Source: Comamonadaceae bacterium OS-1
GTDB taxonomy: Bacteria; Pseudomonadota; Gammaproteobacteria; Burkholderiales; Burkholderiaceae_C
NCBI GenBank assembly: GCA_027923965.1
Contig: AP026969.1
Span: forward strand, 1,612,001-1,676,000
Direction: 5' to 3'
DNA length: 64,000 nucleotides
This document shows, piece after piece, positions 44,523-53,151 of the stretch. Below the pieces are notes generated by a model. That model searched no databases, was not told the origin of the DNA, and saw only the letters and a list, made by a program, of their open reading frames with translations. The translations under genes were made by a program, and so were the position numbers. Positions within the stretch are counted from its first letter, which is position 1. Each line of letters begins with the position of its first letter.

Positions 44523-44549
44523 AAAAAAGGGCAGCCGTTGCGCTGCCCT
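44523..44549 (-). terminator. Rho-independent terminator after the TPR gene
   Basis: On the minus strand AGGGCAGC and GCTGCCCT (8-bp stem, 6-base loop; 44528-44549) are followed by TTTTTT (44528-44523). It lies about 20 bases after the stop of the TPR gene. Confidence 0.8.
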
Positions 44550-44568
44550 GTGGAGAGGCTGCGCGGCC

Positions 44569-45129
44569 TTACTTGGACTTGGCAGGTGCAGCGGGCGCAG
44601 CAGGTGCCGCAGGGGTCAGCACCGACTTCAACAACGCTACTTTCTGCGAGGCCTGGGGGTTGGTAGCGTTGAGCTGAAGCGACTTGCTATACGACTGGCT
44701 GGCCAGCTTGGCATACACATCGCCCAGGTTTTCATAGGCGGTGGCGTAGCCAGGGTTGATGCGCACGGCCATTTCCAGCGCGGTGCGGGCCTTGTCGAAC
44801 TGGTTCTGGCTGGCGTACAGCACGGCCAGGTTGTTGTAGGGTTCGGGCAGCTCGGGGAATTCCTGGGTGAGGGCTGTGAGCGTGGCAATGGCATCGCCCG
44901 ATTGGCCTGCCGCAGACTGCACAGCAGACTTCAGAAAGCGCATTTGCGGGTCTTTGGGCTTGAGCGTCAGGTACAGATCGGCCTTGGCCTGGGCTTCTGC
45001 GAGTTTGCCGGTTTTCAGCAACTGGCTGACATCGCCATAGTCGTCTGCGTGGACCGTCGCCGAGGCCACCAGGACCGACGCGGCCAGAAGGCGCAAAACA
45101 ACCGACAAACGTGGCAAGCAATGTGACAT
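44569..45129 (-). CDS. Tetratricopeptide-repeat periplasmic protein
   Basis: 186-residue protein from the ATG at 45129, with a signal peptide (VVLRLLAASVLVASATVHA, cleavage near residue 27). It has about three TPR units (for example LPEPYNNLAVLYASQNQFDKARTALEMAVRINPGYATAYENLGDVYAKL). The C-terminus is an Ala/Pro-rich tail ending in Lys. It probably acts as a scaffold in the periplasm, but the partner is unknown. The frame continues 59 codons upstream across the promoter of cysS, which I regard as non-coding. Confidence 0.88.
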   Translation of the reverse strand: MSHCLPRLSVVLRLLAASVLVASATVHADDYGDVSQLLKTGKLAEAQAKADLYLTLKPKDPQMRFLKSAVQSAAGQSGDAIATLTALTQEFPELPEPYNNLAVLYASQNQFDKARTALEMAVRINPGYATAYENLGDVYAKLASQSYSKSLQLNATNPQASQKVALLKSVLTPAAPAAPAAPAKSK

Positions 45130-45209
45130 AAAGCCTCTACAACAGGGTGCAAACAGGGTGGATCCCATGCCCAAACGCGGGACGATATACTGCCAGGGAT
45201 TGTAGCCGA

Positions 45210-45236
45210 GGGGTCCGGTGCCGCTCACCGCACCCC
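45210..45236 (+). promoter_or_regulatory. Leader hairpin upstream of cysS
   Basis: GGGGT pairs with ACCCC and, inside, GGTG with CACC, followed by GGTTTTGC. It lies about 80 bp before cysS and could be an attenuator or part of the divergent promoter region. Confidence 0.25.
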
Positions 45237-45317
45237 GGTTTTGCATCCAGCTACTGCTCCCCACCCACCGACACCACCCGTTGAGCCCTTTTGCGTTCTG
45301 CGGCATTATTAGATTCC

Positions 45318-46691
45318 ATGAGTTTGCGCATTTACAACACGCTGTCGCGTGCCACCGAAGAGTTTGCCCCCATCGAGCCCGGCCATGTGCGCATGTACGT
45401 GTGCGGCATGACGATTTACGACCTGTGCCACATCGGCCACGCCCGCATGATGATGGCGTTCGACGTGGTACAGCGCTGGCTCAAGGTCAGTGGCCTGCGC
45501 GTCACCTATGTGCGCAACATCACCGACATCGACGACAAGATCATCGCCCGCGCGGTGCAGCGCGGCATCACCATCCGCGCCCTGACCGACGAGATGACCC
45601 TGGCCATGCACCAGGACATCGGCTTGCTGGGCATCCAGCCGCCGACGATCGAGCCCCGCGCCACCGAATATGTGGCGCAGATGCTGAACCTGATCGGCAC
45701 GCTGGAGCACAAAGGCCTGGCCTACCGCACGCCGCAGGGCGATGTGAACTTTGCGGTGCGCAAGTTCCCAGGTTACGGCCAGCTCTCGGGCAAGTCGCTG
45801 GACGAGCTGCACGCCGGTGAGCGCGTGGCGGTGCTGGACGGCAAGGACGACCCGCTGGACTTTGTGCTCTGGAAAGCGGCCAAACCCACCGAGCCCGCCG
45901 ATGCCATCTGGCCCAGCGACTTCGGCCCTGGCCGCCCTGGCTGGCATATTGAGTGCTCGGCCATGTCCTGCCAGACCCTGGGCGAGAGCTTTGACATCCA
46001 TGGCGGCGGTGCCGATTTGCAGTTTCCGCACCACGAGAACGAAATCGCCCAGAGCGAAGGTGCATCTGGCAAGCCGCTGGCGCGCTTCTGGGTGCACAAC
46101 GGCTTCGTGCGGGTGGACAACGAAAAGATGTCCAAGAGCCTGGGCAACTTCTTCACCATCCGCGACGTGCTGCAAAAATACGACGCGGAAACCCTGCGCT
46201 TCTTTCTGGTGCGCACCCACTACCGCAGCCCGCTGAACTACAGCGATGCGCACTTGGACGATGCCCGTACCGCCTTGAAGCGCCTGTACACCGCTCTGGA
46301 TTCTGTGGTTGCTGCACCGATAGCCATTGACTGGACCCAGCCCTTCGCCGCCCGTTTCAAAGCCGCCATGGACGAAGACTTTGGCACACCCGAAGCACTG
46401 GCCGTACTGTTCGACCTGGCCAGCGAGGTCAACCGTACCCAGTCGACCGACCTGGCCGGGCTGCTGCAAGCCCTGGGTGGCACGCTGGGGCTGCTGCAGG
46501 GCAGCGCCAAAGCATTTCTGCAAGCCGGTGCCGGGCTCGACGATGCGGCCATCCTGGCCCTGATCGCCCAGCGCGCCGAGGCCAAGGCCGCCCGCAACTT
46601 TGCCGAGGCCGACCGCATTCGCCAGCAGCTGCTGGCCCAGGGCATCGTCCTAAAGGACGCAGCCAGCGGTACGACCTGGGAAGCTGCGTGA
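45318..46691 (+). CDS. cysS: Cysteine-tRNA ligase
   Basis: Charges tRNA-Cys. It has 457 residues from the ATG at 45318. The HIGH-like motif is CHIGHA at 37-42, the KMSKS motif is KMSKSLGNF, and zinc-binding residues (Cys29, a later Cys, His and Glu) are present, including [11 protein letters not shown]. It is divergent from the TPR gene. The next gene on the same strand, an AlkA-like glycosylase, starts after repeat R12. Confidence 0.97.
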   Translation: MSLRIYNTLSRATEEFAPIEPGHVRMYVCGMTIYDLCHIGHARMMMAFDVVQRWLKVSGLRVTYVRNITDIDDKIIARAVQRGITIRALTDEMTLAMHQDIGLLGIQPPTIEPRATEYVAQMLNLIGTLEHKGLAYRTPQGDVNFAVRKFPGYGQLSGKSLDELHAGERVAVLDGKDDPLDFVLWKAAKPTEPADAIWPSDFGPGRPGWHIECSAMSCQTLGESFDIHGGGADLQFPHHENEIAQSEGASGKPLARFWVHNGFVRVDNEKMSKSLGNFFTIRDVLQKYDAETLRFFLVRTHYRSPLNYSDAHLDDARTALKRLYTALDSVVAAPIAIDWTQPFAARFKAAMDEDFGTPEALAVLFDLASEVNRTQSTDLAGLLQALGGTLGLLQGSAKAFLQAGAGLDDAAILALIAQRAEAKAARNFAEADRIRQQLLAQGIVLKDAASGTTWEAA

Positions 46692-46703
46692 TGGAAAATG
46701 TGG

Positions 46704-46762
46704 ATGTTTTAGGGCTCTCGTGCTGGTGGGGTAAGCAGTGGTAGCTCTTAAAAAAATAGCGA
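46704..46762 (-). repeat. Dispersed palindromic repeat, copy R12
   Basis: Minus strand: CTATTTTTTTAAGAGCTACC, ACTGCTTACC, loop, CAGCACGAGAGCCC, TAAAA. It extends over the first codons of the AlkA-like gene. The arms are imperfect. Confidence 0.65.
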
Positions 46763-47415
46763 GTGAGACGGCTTCCAGCGCCGCAGTATTCACCCCCGCC
46801 TACTGGACCGAAGCGCGCAAACACCTCATCAAAAAAGACCGTGTGATGAAGCGGCTGATCCCGCAGTTTGGCGACGTGTGCCTGGAAACCCGCGGCGACG
46901 CCTTCACCACTCTGGCGCGCAGCGTGGTAGGCCAGCAGATTTCGGTGAAGGCCGCACAAACCGTGTGGGGCAAGTTCGTGAAGCTGCCCGAGCAGATGGC
47001 CCCGCAAAACGTGCTCAAGCTCAAGGTGGACGACATGCGCGCCGCCGGCCTGAGCGCCCGCAAGGTCGAATACCTGGTCGATCTGGCTCTGCATTTCGAT
47101 GCCGGCAAGCTGCATGTGCAGGCCTGGGAAGAGATGGACGACGAGGCCATCATTGCCGAGCTGGTGGCGATCCGGGGCATTGGCCGCTGGACGGCCGAGA
47201 TGTTTTTGATCTTCCACATGATGCGGCCCAACGTGCTGCCGCTGGACGATGTGGGCCTGATCAACGGCATCAGCCAGAACTACTTTTCCGGCGATCCGGT
47301 GAGCCGCAGCGAGGCCCGCGAAGTGGCCGCCGCCTGGGCGCCGTTTTGCAGCGTGGCAACTTGGTATATTTGGCGGTCTTTGGCACCGGTGCCCGCGCCG
47401 GATGCGAAACAATAA
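46738..47415 (+). CDS. DNA-3-methyladenine glycosylase (AlkA-like)
   Basis: Base-excision enzyme for alkylated purines. It has up to 225 residues. The helix-hairpin-helix is [14 protein letters not shown] (143-156) and the catalytic Asp is at 170 or 171 (LPLDDVGL). It lacks the N-terminal domain of E. coli AlkA, so it resembles the shorter AlkA-like group. The GTG start at 46738 places the first eight codons inside repeat R12. No better start is near, but the ribosome site is weak. It is followed 11 bp later by accA. Confidence 0.9.
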   Translation: MVALKKIASETASSAAVFTPAYWTEARKHLIKKDRVMKRLIPQFGDVCLETRGDAFTTLARSVVGQQISVKAAQTVWGKFVKLPEQMAPQNVLKLKVDDMRAAGLSARKVEYLVDLALHFDAGKLHVQAWEEMDDEAIIAELVAIRGIGRWTAEMFLIFHMMRPNVLPLDDVGLINGISQNYFSGDPVSRSEAREVAAAWAPFCSVATWYIWRSLAPVPAPDAKQ

Positions 47416-47426
47416 GGAGTAAAGCT

Positions 47427-48404
47427 TTGGCTAAAAGAACATTTCTCGACTTCGAGCAACCCATCTCGGACCTGGAAACCAAAATCGAAGAGCTGCGCTA
47501 TGTGCAGACTGAATCGGCCGTCGATATCTCCGAAGAGATCGACCAGCTCAGCAAAAAAAGCCAGCAGCTCACCAAAGACATTTACAGCGTGCTCACGCCC
47601 TGGCAGATCACCAAGATCGCCCGCCACGCCGAACGTCCCTACACGCTGGACTATGTGAATGAAATCTTCACCGATTTCGTGGAGCTGCACGGCGACCGCC
47701 ACTTTGCCGATGACCTGAGCATCGTCGGCGGCCTGGCCCGCTTCAACGGCACGGCCTGCATGGTGCTGGGCCACCAAAAGGGCCGCGACACCAAGGAACG
47801 CGGGCTGCGCAATTTCGGCATGACCAAGCCCGAGGGCTACCGCAAGGCACTGCGCCTGATGAAAACCGCCGAGAAATTCGGCCTGCCGGTGTTCACCTTT
47901 GTGGATACGCCCGGTGCCTACCCCGGCATCGACGCCGAAGAGCGCGGCCAGTCCGAGGCCATTGGCCGCAACATCTTCGAGATGGCGCAGCTGGAAGTGC
48001 CCATCATCACCACCATCATTGGCGAAGGCGGCTCCGGCGGCGCGCTGGCGATTTCGGTGGCCGACCAGGTGGTGATGCTGCAATATTCGATTTATTCCGT
48101 CATCAGCCCCGAAGGCTGCGCCTCGATTCTGTGGAAGACCTCTGACAAGTCCTCCGAGGCCGCCGAAGCCCTGGGCATCACCGCCCACCGCCTCAAGGCC
48201 CTGGGCGTGATCGACAAGATCGTCAACGAGCCCGTGGGCGGCGCACACCGCGACCACAAGCAGATGGCCGCCTTCCTGAAGCGCGCCCTGAACGATGCCT
48301 ACCGCCAGGTCAGCGACCTGAAGACCAAGGAACTGCTGGACCGCCGTTACGACCGCCTGCAGAGCTACGGCCGCTTCACCGATACCAAGGCCGAAAGCAA
48401 GTAA
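47427..48404 (+). CDS. accA: Acetyl-CoA carboxylase carboxyltransferase alpha subunit
   Basis: First committed step of fatty acid synthesis, with AccD as its partner subunit (not in this window). It has 325 residues. Family segments include [19 protein letters not shown] at the start and the carboxyltransferase core [17 protein letters not shown] and [14 protein letters not shown]. The start is a TTG at 47427 after a perfect AAGGAG (47414-47419); no ATG is in a better place. Its stop lies 1 bp from that of the convergent oxidoreductase. Confidence 0.97.
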   Translation: MAKRTFLDFEQPISDLETKIEELRYVQTESAVDISEEIDQLSKKSQQLTKDIYSVLTPWQITKIARHAERPYTLDYVNEIFTDFVELHGDRHFADDLSIVGGLARFNGTACMVLGHQKGRDTKERGLRNFGMTKPEGYRKALRLMKTAEKFGLPVFTFVDTPGAYPGIDAEERGQSEAIGRNIFEMAQLEVPIITTIIGEGGSGGALAISVADQVVMLQYSIYSVISPEGCASILWKTSDKSSEAAEALGITAHRLKALGVIDKIVNEPVGGAHRDHKQMAAFLKRALNDAYRQVSDLKTKELLDRRYDRLQSYGRFTDTKAESK

Positions 48405-48405
48405 T

Positions 48406-49434
48406 TCAGACCGGTGTCCCCACCCCCAGCAGCTGGTGCAGCCGGGGGGAGGTGGTGGTGTACTGGAACGGAATCTTCTTGCCTGGAAACACCAGCGGCG
48501 CTGCGGCGTACGCAGCCAGCGTGGCCTCGTGGAAGCCGCACACAATGAGCTTTTGTTTGCCCGGGTAGGTGTTGATGTCGCCCACGGCAAAGATGCCGGG
48601 CACGCTGGTTTCAAACCGTGCGGTATCCACCTGCAACTGCTTGCGCTCCATGGCTAAACCCCAGTCTGCCACCGGACCCAGCTTGGGCGACAGGCCGAGG
48701 AAGACGCTCAGCGCATCCACCGGCAGCTGGTGCAGCACCGCATCCACATCGCTGACTTCCAGGCTGACCAGGCGGCCGTCCACCGCACCAAATCCTGTGA
48801 TCTGCCCCACCATGAAGCGCATGCGCCCGGCGGCCACCAGCATCTGCATTTCGGCGATATCGGCCATGGGCGCTTGCAGCACGTCGCGGCGGTGCAGCAG
48901 GGTGACACTTTTGGCATCCAGGTCGGCCAGTTGCAGGGCGCAGTGCAGGGCGGCCTCGTCGCCACCATTCACCACCACATCCAGCCCGGTTACATCGGCG
49001 GGTGCTGCGTGGTAGCGCAGTTGCCCGCCTTCAAATATGTCGATACCGTCCAGCTTCAAGCGCCGGGGCTGGAACGCGCCCACACCGGCGGCGATGATGA
49101 CCACGGGCGCTAAAAACTGCGTGCCCTGGTCGGTTTGCACCAGAAAGCGGCCATCGGCCTGCTTTTCGATGCGGCTGACCTGCTGGCCGAGGTGGAAGGG
49201 CGTTTGGAACGGCTGGATTTGCTGCAGCAGCGAAGCCGCCAGCCCCCGCCCGGAGGTGGCGGGCGTGCCGGGGATGTCGTAGATGGGTTTGTCGGGGTAC
49301 AGCTCCATGCACTGGCCGCCCGCATGGGGCAGCGCGTCTATCACCTGCACGGGAACCTCCAGCAGGCCTAGCTGGAACACTTGAAATAGCCCGACGGGGC
49401 CAGCGCCGATGACGACGGCCCCGGTCTCGTTCAA
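48406..49434 (-). CDS. Ferredoxin-NADP reductase of the thioredoxin reductase type
   Basis: FAD- and NAD(P)-binding oxidoreductase of 342 residues. The FAD motif is VVIGAGPVGLFQVF (7-20), a second nucleotide-binding region follows at VVVNGGDEAALHCAL, and the C-terminal FAD-binding GIFAVGDI is present. There is no CxxC redox pair, so it is not a thioredoxin reductase. It fits the TrxR-like ferredoxin-NADP reductase class. It directly follows ferredoxin fdxA on the same strand (no gap), at the end of the cys block. The most likely role is to pass NADPH electrons to ferredoxin for CysI. Confidence 0.9.
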   Translation of the reverse strand: MNETGAVVIGAGPVGLFQVFQLGLLEVPVQVIDALPHAGGQCMELYPDKPIYDIPGTPATSGRGLAASLLQQIQPFQTPFHLGQQVSRIEKQADGRFLVQTDQGTQFLAPVVIIAAGVGAFQPRRLKLDGIDIFEGGQLRYHAAPADVTGLDVVVNGGDEAALHCALQLADLDAKSVTLLHRRDVLQAPMADIAEMQMLVAAGRMRFMVGQITGFGAVDGRLVSLEVSDVDAVLHQLPVDALSVFLGLSPKLGPVADWGLAMERKQLQVDTARFETSVPGIFAVGDINTYPGKQKLIVCGFHEATLAAYAAAPLVFPGKKIPFQYTTTSPRLHQLLGVGTPV

Positions 49435-49764
49435 TTAACGCTCCAGCAGCTGGATTTTGGGCATCACGTCTTTCCAGTCGTCGGCATCGGCCAGCGCGGG
49501 TTTGCGCTTGGTGATGCTCTTCCAGCCCTGGGCGCGGGCCAGTTCGACGTTGAGCTGGATGAAGGCCAGCTGGTCGGCGGGCATGTCTTCTTCGGCGTAG
49601 ATGGCGTTGGCCGGGCACTCGGGGATGCAGACCGCGCAGTCGATGCATTCATCGGGGTCGATGACCAGCATGTTCGGGCCTTCGCGGAAGCAGTCCACGG
49701 GGCACACGTCCACACAGTCGGTGTACTTGCACTTGATACAGGATTCGGAAACGACGTGGGTCAT
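49435..49764 (-). CDS. fdxA: Seven-iron ferredoxin
   Basis: Ferredoxin of 109 residues with one [3Fe-4S] and one [4Fe-4S] cluster. Cys ligands lie in the first 50 residues ([18 protein letters not shown], then [12 protein letters not shown]). The C-terminal helix extends as in the FdxA group. It sits between cysN and the ferredoxin reductase gene and probably carries electrons in the cys pathway. Other electron-transfer roles are possible. Confidence 0.95.
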   Translation of the reverse strand: MTHVVSESCIKCKYTDCVDVCPVDCFREGPNMLVIDPDECIDCAVCIPECPANAIYAEEDMPADQLAFIQLNVELARAQGWKSITKRKPALADADDWKDVMPKIQLLER

Positions 49765-49803
49765 ATTGTTTTTTCAATAGCGGGGTTAACCCGTGATTTT
49801 AAA

Positions 49804-51117
49804 TTAGCGGACCAGTACCGCGCCGGATGTCTTGTGCGAAGCCGTATCGACCAAAACCAAAGCACCTAGCGAACGCGACTGCGTGTAGGGCCGGGTGGCA
49901 ATGGCCTCTTGCAGTGCCAGCTCGATGTGGCCGATGGCGTTGGGCGGCAGTTCGGTGGCATCTTCCTCGGCCAGGGTGTTGATGTCCAGCTTGTGCACGA
50001 TGCGTTTGACCTTGGCCTTCACCCAGCGGTGGCCGTGCAGCGCCCAGTAGACGCGGCCCGCGACCAGGGGTTCGTCGTCCATCCAGGCGACGGTGGCGGA
50101 TATCTCGCGGCTGGCCTCGAACTGGCCTGGGGCCAGCAACCAGTCGCCACGCGATACATCGACTTCGCGGTCCAGCGTGATGCCGGCGCTGTTGCCTGCC
50201 AGCACGCTTTTCGGGTTGCGGGCGTGGTCCAGCACCTGGGCCACGGTGGCCGTCTGGCCGCTGGGCAGGATGCGGATTTCCTGGCCCACTTCCACTTTAC
50301 CGGTGGCCACACGGCCCCAGAACACGCGGCGGCCCTGGCTGGTGTCGCTGCTGGCAGAGAACTTTTCCACCCACTGCACCGGAAAGGCAAAGGGCTGCTC
50401 CACGTCTGCGGGCGTGCTGGGCAATTGCTCCAGAATCTGTAGCAGGGTAGGGCCGGTGTAATTGCACCAGTCGGGGGTTTCTGCATGGCCCGCTTCCACC
50501 ACGTTCCAGCCCTTGAGGGCCGAAATCGGCACGATGGCCTTGACGGGAATTTCGGCGGCAGCGGCAAAGCTGTTCAGCGCAGCGCTGATGTGGGCGAACG
50601 CCAGGCAGGAGTCTTCCACTGCGTCCAGCTTGTTGATGGCAAACACGATGCTGGGCACGCGCAGCAAATGGCACAGCAGCGAGTGGCGGCGGGTTTGCGG
50701 CAGCAGCTCCAGGGCGGCGTTTTTCCAGTCGAGCTTGGTGGCATCGACCAGCACCACGGCGGCATCGGCGCTGCTGGCGGCTGTCACCATGTTGCGGGTG
50801 TACTGCTCGTGGCCGGGCGCGTCGCCGATGATGAATTTGCGGTCTTCGGTGTTGAAGTAGCGGTAGGCCACGTCGATGGTAATGCCCTGCTCGCGCTCGG
50901 CGCTCAGGCCGTCGGTCAGCAGGGCCAGGTCGGTTTCGCCCTGGCGTTGCACGCCTGCGAGGTGGTCTTGCAGCACGGCCTTGGTGTCTACCAGCAGGCG
51001 GCCAATCAGGGTGCTCTTGCCGTCATCAACCGATCCGCAGGTGATGAATTTCAAGGCGGATAGGGCTCCCGTGCTCGTCGTACCTGCAGGAGTAGCTATA
51101 GAAGTAGTAGCATTCAT
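49804..51117 (-). CDS. cysN: Sulfate adenylyltransferase large (GTPase) subunit
   Basis: GTPase subunit that drives sulfate activation to adenylyl sulfate with CysD. It has 437 residues from the ATG at 51117. P-loop GSVDDGKST (28-36), the DAPGHEQYTRNM switch and NKLD are present. It ends without an APS kinase domain, so it is not a CysNC fusion. The first 16 codons include a degenerate repeat copy (R13), which may explain the unusual Thr/Ala/Ser-rich N-terminus. The start overlaps the cysD stop (TAATG). Confidence 0.96.
   Translation of the reverse strand: MNATTSIATPAGTTSTGALSALKFITCGSVDDGKSTLIGRLLVDTKAVLQDHLAGVQRQGETDLALLTDGLSAEREQGITIDVAYRYFNTEDRKFIIGDAPGHEQYTRNMVTAASSADAAVVLVDATKLDWKNAALELLPQTRRHSLLCHLLRVPSIVFAINKLDAVEDSCLAFAHISAALNSFAAAAEIPVKAIVPISALKGWNVVEAGHAETPDWCNYTGPTLLQILEQLPSTPADVEQPFAFPVQWVEKFSASSDTSQGRRVFWGRVATGKVEVGQEIRILPSGQTATVAQVLDHARNPKSVLAGNSAGITLDREVDVSRGDWLLAPGQFEASREISATVAWMDDEPLVAGRVYWALHGHRWVKAKVKRIVHKLDINTLAEEDATELPPNAIGHIELALQEAIATRPYTQSRSLGALVLVDTASHKTSGAVLVR
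51066..51112 (-). repeat. Possible degenerate repeat copy R13 inside cysN
   Basis: Minus strand: TCTATAGCTACTCCTGC, then GAGCACGGGAGCCCTA, matching the ends and right arm of the family but with a weak palindrome. It lies in the first codons of cysN. Confidence 0.4.
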
Positions 51118-52061
51118 TAGAAGTATCCGTCTTTCTTGCGCTTCTCCATCGAAGCCTCTGATGTCTTGTCGTCCATGCGGGTCGCGCCGCGTTCGCTCAC
51201 GTCGGCGGCCAGGGTTTCGATCACGATGTCGGCGGCGGTGGCGGCAAAGCTGTCCACCGGGCAGGTGCAGGTGATGTCGCCCACGGTGCGGAAACGCACG
51301 TCGCGCATCTCGGCGGTTTCGCCGGCCTTGAGCGGGGTCAGCTCGGTCACCGGCACCAGCAGGCCCTTGCGCTCCACCACTTCGCGTTTGTGGGTGTAGT
51401 ACAGCGAGGGCAGGGCGATTTTTTCGCGTTCGATGTACTGCCACACGTCCAGCTCGGTCCAGTTGCTGATGGGGAACACACGGAAGTGTTCGCCAGGCTG
51501 CAGGCGGGTGTTGAACAGGGTCCACAGCTCGGGGCGCTGGGCCTTGGGCTGCCACTGGCCGAAGCTGTCGCGGTGCGAAAAGATGCGTTCCTTGGCGCGG
51601 GCCTTTTCCTCGTCGCGGCGGGCTCCGCCGATCAGCGCGTCAAAGCGGAATTCTTCGATGGCCTCCAGCAGCGTGACCGATTGGTGCACGTTGCGGCTTT
51701 CGCCAGGATGGGACAGGCGCACGGTGCCGCGCTTCATCGAGTCTTCGACATTGCGCACGATCAGCTCGGCACCCAGCTCCTGGGCGCGGAAATCGCGGAA
51801 GTCGGTGACCTCGTGGAAGTTATGGCCGGTGTCGATCATCAGCAGCGGGTAGGGGATGCCGCCACTGCCGGTGGACACGTTCTTCGCGCCAAAGGCTTTT
51901 TCGGCGCATTTCAGCAGTACCAGCGAGTCTTTGCCGCCCGAAAACAGCAGGGTGGGGCGTTCAAACACGGCAGCCACTTCGCGCAGGATGAAGATGGTTT
52001 CTTCTTCCAGCGCGTCAAGGTGGGTGTTGCTCAGGTGGTGTGGGTTAGCTTGGGAGTTCAT
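51117..52061 (-). CDS. cysD: Sulfate adenylyltransferase small subunit
   Basis: Catalytic ATP sulfurylase subunit of the PP-loop type, 314 residues. The PP-loop motif is FSGGKDSLVLLKCAEKAFG (Ser41-Ser46 core), followed by GHNFHEVTDFRD. It makes adenylyl sulfate with CysN. It starts 12 bp after cysH and overlaps cysN by one base. The set cysI-DUF934-cysH-cysD-cysN is a single minus-strand operon. Confidence 0.96.
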   Translation of the reverse strand: MNSQANPHHLSNTHLDALEEETIFILREVAAVFERPTLLFSGGKDSLVLLKCAEKAFGAKNVSTGSGGIPYPLLMIDTGHNFHEVTDFRDFRAQELGAELIVRNVEDSMKRGTVRLSHPGESRNVHQSVTLLEAIEEFRFDALIGGARRDEEKARAKERIFSHRDSFGQWQPKAQRPELWTLFNTRLQPGEHFRVFPISNWTELDVWQYIEREKIALPSLYYTHKREVVERKGLLVPVTELTPLKAGETAEMRDVRFRTVGDITCTCPVDSFAATAADIVIETLAADVSERGATRMDDKTSEASMEKRKKDGYF

Positions 52062-52073
52062 AGGGGGCAGGTT

Positions 52074-52697
52074 TCAGTGGGCAAGGTGCAAGCCGCACTC
52101 GCGGTTGTCGTCACCCTTGGTGGGGTCCACATAGTCGAAGTTGTTGGGCAGGCCGTGGGTTTCACAGTACTGGTAGAGCTCTTTGGACGACCAGTGCAGC
52201 AGCGGCGCGACCTTGATCAGGCCGTCGGGGTTGATGCTCACCGGGTCCATCTGGGCGCGCACGGCGGTGTCGGTGGCGCGCAGGGCGGTGAACCAGACCT
52301 TGGGTGCCGTTTCGCGCAGGGCACGGGCAAAAGGCTCCAGCTTCACTTCTTCGGTGAATGCTGCGTGGCGTGGGTCATCCAGCGCGGGCGTGGGGCCGTC
52401 CACGGCTTCGCGGTGCGCCCGCGAGCGGCGCGGCAGGTAGATGTGCAGGTTCAGCTTCAACCGCTGGGTCACTTCATCGACAAAGCGGTAGGTGGCCTCG
52501 GTGTTGTAGCCGTTGTCCATCCAGACCACGGGAACATCGGGGTTGACGCGGGTGACCATGTGCAGGATGACTGCCTCGAAAGGGCGGAAGTTGGTGGTGA
52601 CGATGGCGGGCTGGCCCAAGGCCAGCGCCCATTCCACCAGCGCGGGTGCGTCGCGGCCGAGATCGGTGTTGATCTGTGCAAGGTTGAGGGTGCTCAT
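52074..52697 (-). CDS. cysH: Divergent CysH-like adenylyl sulfate reductase
   Basis: 207-residue protein of the PAPS/APS reductase family, in the cysH place of the operon. It keeps the C-terminal catalytic ECGLH (Cys201) and a WFTALRAT segment. It departs from E. coli CysH, which has SSSFG and LRREQS, by showing TTNFRP and LRATDT at those points. It has no Cys-Cys pair, so the [4Fe-4S] cluster of APS reductases is missing. It might act on PAPS, on APS, or have another partner. No APS kinase gene (cysC) is in the window. The operon context supports a sulfate-reduction role. Confidence 0.75.
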   Translation of the reverse strand: MSTLNLAQINTDLGRDAPALVEWALALGQPAIVTTNFRPFEAVILHMVTRVNPDVPVVWMDNGYNTEATYRFVDEVTQRLKLNLHIYLPRRSRAHREAVDGPTPALDDPRHAAFTEEVKLEPFARALRETAPKVWFTALRATDTAVRAQMDPVSINPDGLIKVAPLLHWSSKELYQYCETHGLPNNFDYVDPTKGDDNRECGLHLAH

Positions 52698-52711
52698 GGT
52701 GCTGGCTCCAA

Positions 52712-53140
52712 TCAGTACGAGTCTTGGCGGGCCAGCTCTGCGCCGTAGGCGGCGGAGTGGTCGGTTTCGGCAAAGTGCGGCTCCACGTGGACGGCATCGC
52801 CCTGGTAGAAGCCTTCAAAGCGGTCGAACTGGCGCTGGGCGGCGCTGGCATCCACGCCTTCGCGCAGGACAGCCACGGTAAAGCCGCTACGTTGCATTTG
52901 CACCAGCTGGTCGATCAGCACGTCGCCGGTGGCGCGGATTTCGCCGGTGTAGCCCAGGCGGCGGCGAAGCAGAAATGCCTGGCTGTAGGCGCGGCCATCG
53001 GTGAACTTGGGGAAGTGCAGGTCGATGCGGGTGATGCCCGCCAGGTCCAGCGCGCGTGGGTCGGCATCGTTGGCCAGGAATATTTGGTCTTTTTGGCCTT
53101 CTGCGCAGGCGGTATGGGCGGTAGAAGCTATTATTTTCAT
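52712..53140 (-). CDS. DUF934 protein of the sulfate assimilation operon
   Basis: 142-residue protein of the DUF934 family, found next to cysI in many betaproteobacteria. A typical stretch is GITRIDLHFPKFTDGRAYSQAFLLRRRLGYTGEIRATGDVL. The function is unknown; a helper role for sulfite reductase is often assumed from context. The ATG at 53140 lies at the edge of repeat R14, and about the first 15 codons (MKIIASTAHTACAEGQ) are made of repeat sequence. The 11-bp gap to cysI and 14-bp gap to cysH show one operon. Confidence 0.85.
   Translation of the reverse strand: MKIIASTAHTACAEGQKDQIFLANDADPRALDLAGITRIDLHFPKFTDGRAYSQAFLLRRRLGYTGEIRATGDVLIDQLVQMQRSGFTVAVLREGVDASAAQRQFDRFEGFYQGDAVHVEPHFAETDHSAAYGAELARQDSY
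53089..53140 (-). repeat. Dispersed palindromic repeat, copy R14, inside the DUF934 gene
   Basis: Minus strand: AAAATAATAGCTTCTACCGC, loop, CTGCGCAGAAGGCC and AAAAAG. It starts at the gene start codon, so the element encodes the protein N-terminus. The palindrome is degenerate. Confidence 0.6.
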
Positions 53141-53151
53141 AGTATTGACTT

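Noticed and set aside
49804..51555. A CysNC fusion or an N-terminally extended CysN
   Set aside because: The upstream codons lie inside cysD in another frame, the TAATG overlap at 51117 is a normal start, and the protein ends without an APS kinase domain.
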